Shown piece after piece: positions 1-6,571 of a stretch of DNA of 9,157 nucleotides (the first letter of the stretch is position 1; the number at the start of each line of letters is the position of its first letter). The position numbers and the translations under genes were made by a program. Below the pieces are notes generated by a model. The model did not search any database and was not told where the DNA came from. It saw only the letters and a program-made list of their open reading frames with translations. Source of the stretch: a candidate division TM6 bacterium UASB124 (GTDB lineage: Bacteria; Dependentiae; Babeliae; Babeliales; RVW-14); contig LDIV01000001.1 in assembly GCA_001468855.1 (NCBI GenBank), positions 329,916 through 339,072 of the forward strand, written 5' to 3'.

Positions 1-277
1 TTTATTATTTTTTAAACTTTTTTTATTTTGCCATTCCGAGTTGCATAATCTGTACTTAAGCAAAACATGTCGCTTAAAAATTTTTAACTTTCATCATGTC
101 AACGGTACGTATTATAAGACATTTTTACACAATGTAAAGAAAAACTTTAATTTTCCAAATGAAGCGCTAATAGGCTAAACTGGCCACAAATTAAAACATT
201 AACTCTTGATTTTATATAATTCAAAACGCTAACTTATAATAGCAGTCACACAAAAAGACCTTTTAAAGGAATATAAA
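1..277. other. Non-coding upstream region, no gene seen
   Basis: This stretch has no convincing reading frame. It begins with long T runs (about 1-30), which could be the tail of a terminator belonging to a gene left of the window. It contains a short inverted repeat, TTAAGC (56-61) with GCTTAA (72-77), running into the 14-base palindrome TTAAAAATTTTTAA (74-87); this is at best a weak terminator-like structure. The right end holds the likely promoter of the following kinase gene, listed separately. I see no tRNA or other structured RNA. Confidence 0.6.
211..240 (+). promoter_or_regulatory. Likely promoter of the PfkB kinase gene
   Basis: Two perfect TATAAT hexamers lie 20 bases apart, at 215-220 and 235-240. 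The second has a weak -35 match, TTTATA at 211-216, with an 18-base spacer, and would start transcription near 247, giving a leader of about 30 bases. The first would use TTAAAA at 191-196. The -10 matches are exact but the -35 matches are poor, and AT-rich DNA produces such matches by chance. I am fairly confident that a promoter lies here and unsure which hexamer is used. Confidence 0.5.
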
Positions 278-1399
278 ATGAAAGTATTTACTATTGGTGG
301 GGCAACCCAAGACATCTTTCTGCATTATGCGGGCGCCGATGTAATGACCATTAATAAGCAGAACTTTATTCATTCATATATGTTATTTGAATCAGGAGAA
401 AAGGTTGAAATTGAGAAACTCACTTATTTAACTGGCGGCGGTGCTACAAACTCAGCTACATCATTTAAGCGCCTTGGCTTTGATGTAAGTTGCTTTTGTA
501 ATATTGGTAATGACCCAGCGGGTTCCCATATTCGTAAAGATCTTGAATCAAACGGTGTAGACACAACATTTATCAATACATCAACTCAACATGCATCTGG
601 AGTCTCATGTATTTTAGATACTATACATGGGGATCGAACTATTTTTGCTTTCCGTGGCGCCAATAGTTATTTGGAACTTGATAAACTCCCATATGAGGAA
701 ATAAAACGCAGTAAGCAACTCTATATAACCTCCTTGAGTAACAACTCTGCACGATTACTCCCTGATATTGTCTCTTTTGCCAAGCAAAACAATATTCCCG
801 TTGCCATCAACCCAGGCGTCAGCCAATTGGCAAAAGGAACCCTAACATTAAAAAAATCACTTCAATACATCGATATATTAATATTGAACAGTAGCGAAGC
901 CCGTACGTTTATGCTTGCGCTTATTCAAACAGATGAAGCTTATAAAAAGGCTTTTGAGTGTTCTTCACAGCACAACCCTTGTGCACTTAACCAATCAGAT
1001 ATTCATCCTTACTTGTTGGATTCAGCTCTCGCCTGTGAAAACACGCTCTTCAGCATGCATAAGTTTTTCAAAGAAGTACTCAAAATGGGACCTAAAATCG
1101 TCGTCGTTACTAATGGAGCAAATGGGGTATATGTCGCAACCAATCATACTATTTACTTTCATCCAAGCATAAAGATAAACGTTGTAAACACTGTCGGTGC
1201 CGGAGATGCTTTTGGGTCATGCTTTGTTGCGAGTCTCTTATTAGGTAACGATGTAGCAAATGCCCTACGTAACGGTATTATCAATAGTGCATCAGTATTA
1301 AAAAGCCTTGGAGCAAAAGCCGGTTTATTAACATACGAAGACATCAAGAAGCAAAGCGCCTCTATACCAACAGATCTTTTGAAAACCTTTAAACTATAA
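278..1399 (+). CDS. PfkB-family carbohydrate/nucleoside kinase
   Basis: This is a ribokinase-fold (PfkB) kinase, which transfers phosphate from ATP to a hydroxyl of a sugar or nucleoside in the cytoplasm. The N-terminal sheet starts with GGATQD (residues 7-12). The substrate-binding glycine motif GGGATN is at 53-58, NPG at 178-180 and the LNSSEA motif at 203-208. The ATP-site strand TNGANGVY is at 278-285. The C-terminal signature NTVGAGDAF (304-312) supplies the anion hole and the catalytic base Asp310, so the enzyme looks active. The start is supported by AAAGGA at 265-270, seven bases before the ATG. At 373 residues it is longer than the usual 300-330, mainly because of extra sequence at about 208-270. 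A PilN-like gene follows 11 bases downstream. The substrate (ribose, adenosine, fructose or another) cannot be told from sequence alone. Confidence 0.92.
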   Translation: MKVFTIGGATQDIFLHYAGADVMTINKQNFIHSYMLFESGEKVEIEKLTYLTGGGATNSATSFKRLGFDVSCFCNIGNDPAGSHIRKDLESNGVDTTFINTSTQHASGVSCILDTIHGDRTIFAFRGANSYLELDKLPYEEIKRSKQLYITSLSNNSARLLPDIVSFAKQNNIPVAINPGVSQLAKGTLTLKKSLQYIDILILNSSEARTFMLALIQTDEAYKKAFECSSQHNPCALNQSDIHPYLLDSALACENTLFSMHKFFKEVLKMGPKIVVVTNGANGVYVATNHTIYFHPSIKINVVNTVGAGDAFGSCFVASLLLGNDVANALRNGIINSASVLKSLGAKAGLLTYEDIKKQSASIPTDLLKTFKL

Positions 1400-1410
1400 T
1401 TGCGATTATC

Positions 1411-2457
1411 ATGAAAAACTTTGTGGGTAAATTGATCGATTCAGTAACATCAATTAAACATTACATGTTTGTACACATCACCGCCAAAGAACTAACTCTA
1501 GCACAAGCAGAAAAACACAAGCTCAAGCTCCATTGCAGCAATATTCAGAAATATCCATTGCAAAAAACAGACATCATCGGTGATAAAATTTTTAATATGT
1601 CACGCCTATTTTCATTAATTCGAGACTATGCACTACATAATAATATGGACAAGCCCCGTTTGATTGCATTTATACCATTATTGGCAGCAAACAATCCATA
1701 CGCTTTGCTACAAATCACATTATGCCTTAGCAAAAAGCCATTCATCCTTGACTTCCTATCCCATGAGTCATCTTACAGCTATAATGATACAGTTATCACA
1801 CTCCCTAAAGCCTCGTCATCAACCGCAAATCTTTTAACTTTCTTTCTACCACAAGGCTATCACACATCAAAACTATGGCTTACCGTAACAGGATCGGCCC
1901 TAATAATATTAATGGCCTTAACTATTACTCATTACATATATACACATAATACAATCAACGCATATCAATCTAAAACCAATACATTAACAGCAGACATTAA
2001 TTCACTTAAAACAAAAGTTAAAATTCTTCGTGAACTTGAAAAAGAAAATGGCGAACTTGAAACCAAAATTATAACTATAAACAAGCTAGCATCCTGTCAC
2101 CACAATCCATATAACCTTTTCGTTACCATTGCCCAAAAGATGCCCATTCACAGTCATCTAACATCACTTGAAATAGGTACTCAAACGGCTAAATGTAAAA
2201 GGAACAAAAAATCACCCACCCACATAATACCTATGCAGGGATTAAATAACACAACACTTCTGTTACGTGGTGTAACTAAAAAGCCATCAGAAATTAGCAC
2301 ATTAATAGAGAATCTATCCGATTCATTTAAGCACGCTCAATTTTCTCTTAGCCATATACGCAAGAAAAAACAACACAATGAGGTTCATAAAAAAGCTATG
2401 CCTTGCCTCTACACCTTTAATATTCAGGGAATTTTGCCAATCGTAGCAACTAATTAG
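1411..2457 (+). CDS. PilN/GspL-like inner-membrane pilus assembly protein
   Basis: This is probably a bitopic inner-membrane protein of a type IV pilus or type II secretion platform. One hydrophobic segment (about residues 155-177) is followed by a predicted coiled coil (about 183-225). A C-terminal region (about 230-340) has the PilN pattern: an MPIHSHLTSLEI stretch, then LLLRGVTKKPSEISTLIENL, then SFKHAQFSLSHI and a closing YTFNIQG strand. PilN normally has only a short cytoplasmic tail, but here about 150 residues precede the membrane segment. Residues about 17-90 resemble the first strands of the actin-like partner PilM, so this may be a reduced PilM-PilN fusion arranged like GspL. The gene lies 11 bases after the kinase gene and has no clear Shine-Dalgarno sequence, so it is probably read by coupling. 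No other pilus gene is in the window. Topology and C-terminal pattern are the evidence; the fusion idea is inference. Confidence 0.6.
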   Translation: MKNFVGKLIDSVTSIKHYMFVHITAKELTLAQAEKHKLKLHCSNIQKYPLQKTDIIGDKIFNMSRLFSLIRDYALHNNMDKPRLIAFIPLLAANNPYALLQITLCLSKKPFILDFLSHESSYSYNDTVITLPKASSSTANLLTFFLPQGYHTSKLWLTVTGSALIILMALTITHYIYTHNTINAYQSKTNTLTADINSLKTKVKILRELEKENGELETKIITINKLASCHHNPYNLFVTIAQKMPIHSHLTSLEIGTQTAKCKRNKKSPTHIIPMQGLNNTTLLLRGVTKKPSEISTLIENLSDSFKHAQFSLSHIRKKKQHNEVHKKAMPCLYTFNIQGILPIVATN

Positions 2458-2518
2458 ACGCCAGTAACGCCAAAACCCCCTCTGGATTTGATAAAGCAAT
2501 CATTTTTTGATACCATGC

Positions 2519-2579
2519 CATGTATGTAAATGGTGTTTTGCATAATATGCAACAAAATATCGTATACATGTGTGTAAAT
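2519..2579. repeat. Direct repeats flanking a palindrome before rpsA
   Basis: CATGTATGTAAAT (2519-2531) and CATGTGTGTAAAT (2567-2579) match at 12 of 13 bases and start 48 bases apart. Between them lies the palindrome TTGCATA-A-TATGCAA (2538-2552). TTGCAT at 2538-2543 could also serve as a -35 element, with TATACA (2563-2568) as a poor -10 at 19 bases. The arrangement looks like a regulator-binding cluster over the rpsA promoter, but no regulator is identified and the promoter match is weak. Confidence 0.45.
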
Positions 2580-2618
2580 ATAAGTTTAACCCTATTAAGA
2601 AGTCGGCAACCTCAGAAA

Positions 2619-2650
2619 TGACATTTAATATCATTAAATTATAGATGTCA
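2619..2650 (+). promoter_or_regulatory. Leader hairpin upstream of the rpsA ribosome binding site
   Basis: ATTTAAT (2623-2629) and ATTAAAT (2633-2639) are perfect inverted repeats with a three-base loop. TGAC (2619-2622) and GTCA (2647-2650) pair outside them, leaving a seven-base bulge on one side. The structure ends 15 bases before AAAGGA (2666-2671), the ribosome binding site of rpsA. In other bacteria S1 represses its own translation through a structured leader, so this hairpin could be the target. The inner stem is entirely A-T and therefore weak. Confidence 0.4.
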
Positions 2651-2679
2651 GCTCTAGATGTTCCCAAAGGATCTCTTTA

Positions 2680-4515
2680 ATGCTTAAGCATAAAAACATT
2701 GCCTCCTTTTCATCAATACCATCCCAAGACATTTTTGATGAAGAACTTCAGCTCTCTGAAGAACAAAAGGCAGAATTAGCCCAACTATACCAAGATTTTG
2801 CAACCCGGTTTCAAACAGGCAAGGTAGTTAAGGGCAAGGTAGTCTCAAAAGAAAGTAACGGTGTTCTTATCAGCATCGATTACAAATCAGATGGCCTCAT
2901 TCCAAACTATGAATTTTCTGAATATGAATTAAAGAAAATTCTCCCTAACGAAGAACTCGACGTTATGCTGGACAGACTTGAGGATGAAAATGGTACCGTT
3001 GTTCTTTCGTACCAAAAGGCCAAAGCTCTCAAAGCTTGGGAAAAAATCGCAGAACTTGCAGCTGCTGATGAGCCAGTCACCGGTATGGTCACTCATAAAG
3101 TTAAAGGTGGCCTCAGTGTTGATATCGGCATACCAGCGTTCCTTCCCGGTTCACAAGTAGACACACAACGCGTCACCAACTTTGACCAATTTGTTGATCA
3201 AGAAGTTACATGCAAAATCTTAAAGGTTAATAAAAAGCGTGGCAATGTTATCATCTCACGCAGAAAATATCTTGAAGAACAACGCGCTGAAGACAAAAAG
3301 AAAGCACTTGAAACAATCCAAGAAAACCAAGTCATTCAAGGTATTGTTAAAAATATCACCAGCTATGGTGTTTTCGTCGATGTTGGCGGAATTGACGGTC
3401 TCTTGCATATCACCGATATGTCATGGGGTCGTATTGCACATCCAAGTGAATTGGTAAAAATTGGCGATACAATTACCGTCAAAGTCATCTCTTTTGATAA
3501 AAAGAACGAGAAGATTTCCCTTGGCATGAAGCAATTAACACCAAATCCATGGGAAAATGTCGATCAAAAATATCCAATCGGCTCCAAGATCAAAGGACGC
3601 ATCTCCAGCATTACCGATTACGGTTTATTTGTTGAAGTTGAAAAAGGCGTTGAAGGCCTCGTCCATATTTCAGAAATCTCTTGGACTGAACGTATTACTA
3701 ACCTTTCTAAACACTTTACAGCTGGATCAACAGTTGAAGCATTTGTCGTTGCACTTGATAAAGAAAACCGTCGTATGTCCTTAAGTATCAAACAACTTAA
3801 AGATGATCCTTGGAAAGCAGTTGCAGAGAAGTTCAAGGTTGGCGACAAGATCAAGGGTAAAATTACCAATATTACCGACTTCGGTCTTTTTGTTCAGCTT
3901 CTAGAAGGTGTTGATGGTCTGGTCCATATTTCAGATATCTCTTGGACCGATCATGTCAGTCACCCAGGCGATCGTTATAAGAAAGGTGATATGGTTGATG
4001 CCATAATCCTTTCTCTTGACCCAGAAAATCGCAAGATTTCTCTTGGTATCAAACAATTAGAAAAAGATCCTTGGTCCAATGTTGCTGATGAATATAAAGT
4101 TGGCGACATCATTGAGGGTTCTGTTTCCAAAATCACCAACTTTGGTGCTTTTGTTAAACTTTCAACAGGCATAGAAGGCCTTGTTCATATTTCTGAACTT
4201 TCAGAAAATGAGGTTGCTAAAGTTGACGATCTTCTTAAAGTTGGTCAAACAGCTAAGTTCAAAGTCATCAAGGTAAGCCCAGAAGAACGTAAACTTGGCT
4301 TGAGCTTAAAAGCTCTTAAAGAAAAACCAGCAGAAGAAGTATCTAAAGAAGCAGCAACAGAAGCAAAAACTGAAAAAGCTAAAGCTCCTAAAGAAACAAA
4401 AGAGCTTAAAGAATTTGATAAGAAAATGGCAAAGCCAAAAGAAGGCCCTAAAAATTCCCTTCAACAAGCTCTTGAAGAACACGCAGCCAAGTTAAAAAAC
4501 AACAACAAGGAATAA
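2680..4515 (+). CDS. rpsA: 30S ribosomal protein S1
   Basis: S1 binds mRNA on the small ribosomal subunit and helps initiation on weak or structured messages. Six S1 (OB-fold) domains are visible, at about residues 46-113, 131-196, 216-285, 300-372, 386-459 and 472-545. Domains 1 and 2 are divergent, as is usual for the ribosome-binding pair. Domains 3-6 carry the regular G-x-F-V ... G-L-V/L-H-I-S pattern and end in K-Q-L-x-x-D/N-P-W linkers. A charged tail rich in Lys, Glu and Ala follows (548-611). The length of 611 and the six-domain layout match Gram-negative S1 rather than the shorter Firmicutes forms. The ATG is supported by AAAGGA at 2666-2671, eight bases upstream. The ribosome binding site of ndk lies inside its last codons. 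At the DNA level, part of domain 4 is almost identical to domain 5. Confidence 0.97.
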   Translation: MLKHKNIASFSSIPSQDIFDEELQLSEEQKAELAQLYQDFATRFQTGKVVKGKVVSKESNGVLISIDYKSDGLIPNYEFSEYELKKILPNEELDVMLDRLEDENGTVVLSYQKAKALKAWEKIAELAAADEPVTGMVTHKVKGGLSVDIGIPAFLPGSQVDTQRVTNFDQFVDQEVTCKILKVNKKRGNVIISRRKYLEEQRAEDKKKALETIQENQVIQGIVKNITSYGVFVDVGGIDGLLHITDMSWGRIAHPSELVKIGDTITVKVISFDKKNEKISLGMKQLTPNPWENVDQKYPIGSKIKGRISSITDYGLFVEVEKGVEGLVHISEISWTERITNLSKHFTAGSTVEAFVVALDKENRRMSLSIKQLKDDPWKAVAEKFKVGDKIKGKITNITDFGLFVQLLEGVDGLVHISDISWTDHVSHPGDRYKKGDMVDAIILSLDPENRKISLGIKQLEKDPWSNVADEYKVGDIIEGSVSKITNFGAFVKLSTGIEGLVHISELSENEVAKVDDLLKVGQTAKFKVIKVSPEERKLGLSLKALKEKPAEEVSKEAATEAKTEKAKAPKETKELKEFDKKMAKPKEGPKNSLQQALEEHAAKLKNNNKE

Positions 4516-4520
4516 ACACC

Positions 4521-4928
4521 ATGGAAAAAACACTAGCAATTATCAAGCCTGATGCAGTCAAGGCAAAAAATACGGGCAAGATCATTGACCGCATTGAGCA
4601 CGAAGGTTTTGACATCATCGGCATGAAAAAGCTTAGCTTGACCAAACAGCAAGCCGAAGACTTTTATGCTGTTCATAAAGGCAAGCCTTTTTTGTCTGAA
4701 CTTGTTGAATTCATGACCTCTGGTCCTGTTATTGTCATGGCATTGGCTAAAACAAATGCCGTACAAGCATGGCGAGATCTCATGGGTCCTACAGATCCGG
4801 CAAAAGCTCCCGCAAATACTTTGCGTAAGCTTTATGGAACCAACATTGGTTTTAATGCAACACATGGATCTGACTCTCAGGATAATGCGCAAAAAGAGAT
4901 TGCTTTCTTCTTTGCAGAATTGAAGTAA
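4521..4928 (+). CDS. ndk: Nucleoside diphosphate kinase
   Basis: This cytoplasmic enzyme transfers the terminal phosphate of ATP to nucleoside diphosphates through a phosphohistidine, balancing NTP and dNTP pools. The active-site motif NATHGSDS is at residues 112-119, with His115 as the phosphorylated residue. The nucleotide-binding Lys9 is in IIKPDAV, GPTDP is at 89-93, and Arg102 and Asn112 are present. The length of 135 residues is slightly below the usual 140 or so, but no core element is missing. The gene starts five bases after the rpsA stop. Its Shine-Dalgarno sequence AAGGA (4507-4511) lies within the end of rpsA, nine bases from the ATG, which points to co-transcription and translational coupling. 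A strong terminator follows. Confidence 0.98.
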   Translation: MEKTLAIIKPDAVKAKNTGKIIDRIEHEGFDIIGMKKLSLTKQQAEDFYAVHKGKPFLSELVEFMTSGPVIVMALAKTNAVQAWRDLMGPTDPAKAPANTLRKLYGTNIGFNATHGSDSQDNAQKEIAFFFAELK

Positions 4929-4944
4929 GCAATAACAATCAGTT

Positions 4945-4986
4945 AACAATAACGGCCAGCTGTTAACAGCCGGCCGTTATTGTTTT
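4945..4986. terminator. Rho-independent terminator after ndk, possibly bidirectional
   Basis: AACAATAACGGCC (4945-4957) pairs perfectly over 13 bases with GGCCGTTATTGTT (4972-4984). After one A-C mismatch, GCTG (4959-4962) pairs with CAGC (4967-4970) around a TTAA loop. On the plus strand the T-rich side TTATTGTTTT ends the rpsA-ndk transcript. On the minus strand the same hairpin lies just beyond the stop of the convergent gene and is followed by a less pure T stretch, so it could serve both. Confidence 0.88.
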
Positions 4987-5004
4987 AAGTAACTTAATGT
5001 TTAT

Positions 5005-5454
5005 TTACGTTTGACTTTGTGTTGTATTTGCTTGTGCCGTCGCTATCGCATTCTGTATATTTTCGATTGTATTCATGTGTCCCTGAACTGAAGTTAACAT
5101 GCCTTGACTAACTGCTAGTTTATCTTGAAGAATCGTTATTGCTTGCTGCTCCTGAGCATTATCTATTTGTTCCTGATAACTCGCTATTTCATTCAGATAA
5201 CCAGCTATAAGATTCTGGGTATCTATAAATTCGTTCTGAATACACGTAAGCCAATAAGGATTATTCTGAACAATTGTTAAAATATTCTGGCCCTTCTGAT
5301 AGCTTAGCCACAAATCCATAAACCCTGGCTCTTGTTCGTCCTGCGCAGCCTCTTGTTGCAGATCATCGCTACTCTGAGTATCCATACCTTTGCACGTAAA
5401 AATATAGATACAAACAACCAATCCTAGCATCAAGATATTTTTCACCAATCGCAT
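5005..5454 (-). CDS. Small exported helical protein, unknown function
   Basis: I do not recognise this 149-residue protein. It starts with a typical export signal: Arg2 and Lys5 followed by a hydrophobic core at about 7-20. The signal ends near Thr20-Cys21, but IFTC is not a good lipobox, so a soluble or membrane-tethered periplasmic protein is more likely than a lipoprotein. An acidic Gln/Asp/Glu-rich linker (about 26-43) follows. The rest (about 55-145) is predicted to be almost wholly helical and is rich in Gln, Asn, Ile and Leu, possibly a coiled coil. The start is firm: AAGGAG (plus-strand 5463-5468) lies eight bases upstream, with an extended -10 promoter about 65 bases upstream. The gene is convergent with ndk and shares its terminator region. 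Confidence 0.78.
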   Translation of the reverse strand: MRLVKNILMLGLVVCIYIFTCKGMDTQSSDDLQQEAAQDEQEPGFMDLWLSYQKGQNILTIVQNNPYWLTCIQNEFIDTQNLIAGYLNEIASYQEQIDNAQEQQAITILQDKLAVSQGMLTSVQGHMNTIENIQNAIATAQANTTQSQT

Positions 5455-5516
5455 ACAAAGGTCTCCTTAAATATTGAACGATTACATAATAATTATTACG
5501 AACACACTGCGTAAAT

Positions 5517-5525
5517 ATTATAGCA
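5517..5525 (-). promoter_or_regulatory. Extended -10 promoter for the small exported protein
   Basis: Read on the minus strand, the sequence is TGCTATAAT: a perfect TATAAT (plus 5517-5522) preceded by the TGn extension (5523-5525). The -35 region is poor (TTATCT-like), which is common for extended -10 promoters. Transcription would begin near 5510 and leave a leader of about 55 bases before the ATG at 5454. Confidence 0.6.
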
Positions 5526-5665
5526 TCGATGAAATTCTTAAGATAACACACAGCATTGACCCTCTGATTATATGCAAAGAAATAAAGCTCTCTTTTTTAC
5601 AAGGCTTGCATTAACGTAAATTGAATTTCATCAAAAAAAAGCTCTTATATTGGCAACTAACACAA

Positions 5666-5703
5666 TTATCGATTATCGATAAAATTTTATTGACATTCGA
5701 TAA
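5666..5703. promoter_or_regulatory. Candidate operator: palindrome plus third half-site
   Basis: TTATCGAT-T-ATCGATAA (5666-5682) is a perfect inverted repeat with eight-base arms and a one-base centre. A third half-site, TTCGATAA (5696-5703), differs by one base from ATCGATAA (5675-5682) and starts exactly 21 bases after it, or two helical turns, on the same DNA face. The third copy begins directly after a consensus -35 hexamer TTGACA (5690-5695). This suits binding by a dimeric HTH repressor, most simply the HTH protein encoded at 6338-6553. The repeats are seen; the regulator is inferred. Confidence 0.55.
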
Positions 5704-5717
5704 ACAATCTATAAACT
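5690..5717 (+). promoter_or_regulatory. Candidate promoter for the DUF2975-HTH-MutS-like genes
   Basis: TTGACA (5690-5695) is an exact -35 hexamer. The best -10 by sequence is TATAAA (5710-5715), but the spacer is only 14 bases. TAAACT (5712-5717) gives a better 16-base spacer with a weaker match. A short spacer can mean a weak promoter or one that needs a DNA-bending regulator. The leader to the ATG at 5771 would be about 48 bases. Confidence 0.45.
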
Positions 5718-5770
5718 CATTCTTAGCCTCACTTCGTTGTACTTCTCCTTATCAACCGAAAAGGGTCCGT

Positions 5771-6325
5771 ATGAAAAGTATAAAAACGTATGCTCGATTC
5801 TTTGAAATTTGCATCACCATCATTATGCCAATAGCTGCATTGTCCTTTGTCCTTCGGTGGCTATTGGCATCAAGTAAACTTGCATATCAGTTTTATCAAT
5901 CTCATACGGGCCTCTTTTGTTATTTATACCTAGCCCCAAAATCATTGCGAGGGGTACCTCCTATCTCTATATTCTTCAGCGCCATTGTTGATAGTATTTC
6001 ATACATTCTCCTTTTTTGGGGGGGCTTTTTACTTATAAAACTATTACGTAGTTATCAGCGTGGTGAACTTTTCTCTGCTTACACGCTTATGCTTTTTAAA
6101 AAGATAAGCCGTATCGTATTCATCTGGTCACTTTATGCACCAATAGAACAGACTCTCTTAACGCTCATCACAACACTTCATAATCCAGTAGGACAAAGAG
6201 AACTTTCTTTCGCACTTTCTTCAAATGACGTTCTTCATATTTTTATTGCAGGCTTCTTCCTCATTATGACTTCGCTCATGCATGAAGGTTACCAGCTCAA
6301 GCATGAGCATGATTTAACAGTGTAG
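5771..6325 (+). CDS. DUF2975 integral membrane protein
   Basis: This four-helix inner-membrane protein of the DUF2975 family resembles Bacillus YoaS; its biochemical role is unknown. With the start at 5771 it has 184 residues, with hydrophobic segments at about 10-32, 70-92, 112-136 and 153-172. Two conserved family stretches are recognisable: YQRGELFS (95-102) after the second helix, and the C-terminal EGYQLKHEHDLTV (172-184). I chose the ATG at 5771 because AAAAGGG (5759-5765) lies five bases upstream, the length suits the family, and an upstream TTG at 5621 would place the operator and promoter inside the gene. A YozG-type HTH gene follows after 12 bases, the usual partner. A T6G7 run at 6012-6024, inside the second helix, is prone to slippage. 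Confidence 0.85.
   Translation: MKSIKTYARFFEICITIIMPIAALSFVLRWLLASSKLAYQFYQSHTGLFCYLYLAPKSLRGVPPISIFFSAIVDSISYILLFWGGFLLIKLLRSYQRGELFSAYTLMLFKKISRIVFIWSLYAPIEQTLLTLITTLHNPVGQRELSFALSSNDVLHIFIAGFFLIMTSLMHEGYQLKHEHDLTV
6012..6024 (+). repeat. T6G7 homopolymer tract within the DUF2975 gene
   Basis: Six T are followed directly by seven G, encoding Leu-Phe-Trp-Gly-Gly in the second membrane helix. A seven-G run is conspicuous in such AT-rich DNA. Gain or loss of one base would frameshift the protein. The reading frame as given is intact. Confidence 0.8.
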
Positions 6326-6337
6326 GAACCATAAACA

Positions 6338-6553
6338 ATGAAAATCATTGTCAAACTCGATGAAGTTATGGCGAAACGTAAAATACGACTCAATGAACTA
6401 GCTGCACAGGTTGATATTACCGAAGCAAATCTTTCGATTCTCAAAACAGGTAAAGCAAAAGCCATCAGGTTCTCAACGCTGGAAGCACTCTGTTTGGCAC
6501 TTAATTGTCAGCCTGGAGACCTGTTAGAATTCGACACATCAGACTCTGAATAA
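6338..6553 (+). CDS. YozG-like Cro/C1-type HTH transcriptional regulator
   Basis: This small one-domain DNA-binding protein belongs to the Cro/C1 family, in the YozG-like group that accompanies DUF2975 proteins. Of its 71 residues, helices two and three of the HTH fall at about 19-38: LNELAAQVDI, then a turn and EANLSILKTG. The conserved family stretch AIRFSTLEALCLALNCQPGDLL covers 42-63. It has no sensor domain, so any signal probably comes through the membrane partner. The start is supported by AGGAA (6324-6328), nine bases upstream and overlapping the DUF2975 stop. The MutS-like gene begins 18 bases after its stop. It is the natural candidate to bind the palindrome at 5666-5682 and control its own operon. 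Confidence 0.93.
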   Translation: MKIIVKLDEVMAKRKIRLNELAAQVDITEANLSILKTGKAKAIRFSTLEALCLALNCQPGDLLEFDTSDSE

Positions 6554-6571
6554 AAGCCAAGGATACATTCC

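Larger units (their letters stand above)
5455..5770. other. Divergent intergenic regulatory region
   Basis: Between the two divergent genes lie the minus-strand Shine-Dalgarno sequence and extended -10 promoter, then an AT-rich stretch with nothing I can name (about 5530-5660), then the palindromic operator and plus-strand promoter. A frame open from TTG at 5621 could in principle extend the DUF2975 gene upstream by 50 residues. I treat it as non-coding because it has no spaced Shine-Dalgarno sequence, contains the operator and promoter, and the family does not need it. No tRNA or clear small gene is seen. Confidence 0.6.

Noticed and set aside
41..49. TTGCATAAT shared with the palindrome at 2538-2546
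   Set aside because: A single nine-base match without the second palindrome arm is not enough to call a shared regulatory site.
135..149. Short hairpin TAAAG-AAAAA-CTTTA
   Set aside because: Only five A/T-rich pairs; expected by chance in this composition.
2489..2508. Possible terminator of the PilN-like gene (TGAT/ATCA followed by six T)
   Set aside because: The stem has four weak pairs and a six-base loop, too unstable to count as a terminator.
4533..4949. 138-codon open frame on the minus strand across ndk
   Set aside because: It is wholly antisense to a certain ndk gene, has no family features and no placed Shine-Dalgarno sequence; it arises from the codon pattern of ndk.
5621..5770. 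N-terminal extension of the DUF2975 protein from TTG at 5621
   Set aside because: It needs a rare start with no well-spaced Shine-Dalgarno sequence, covers the operator and promoter, and exceeds the family length; the ATG at 5771 is better supported.
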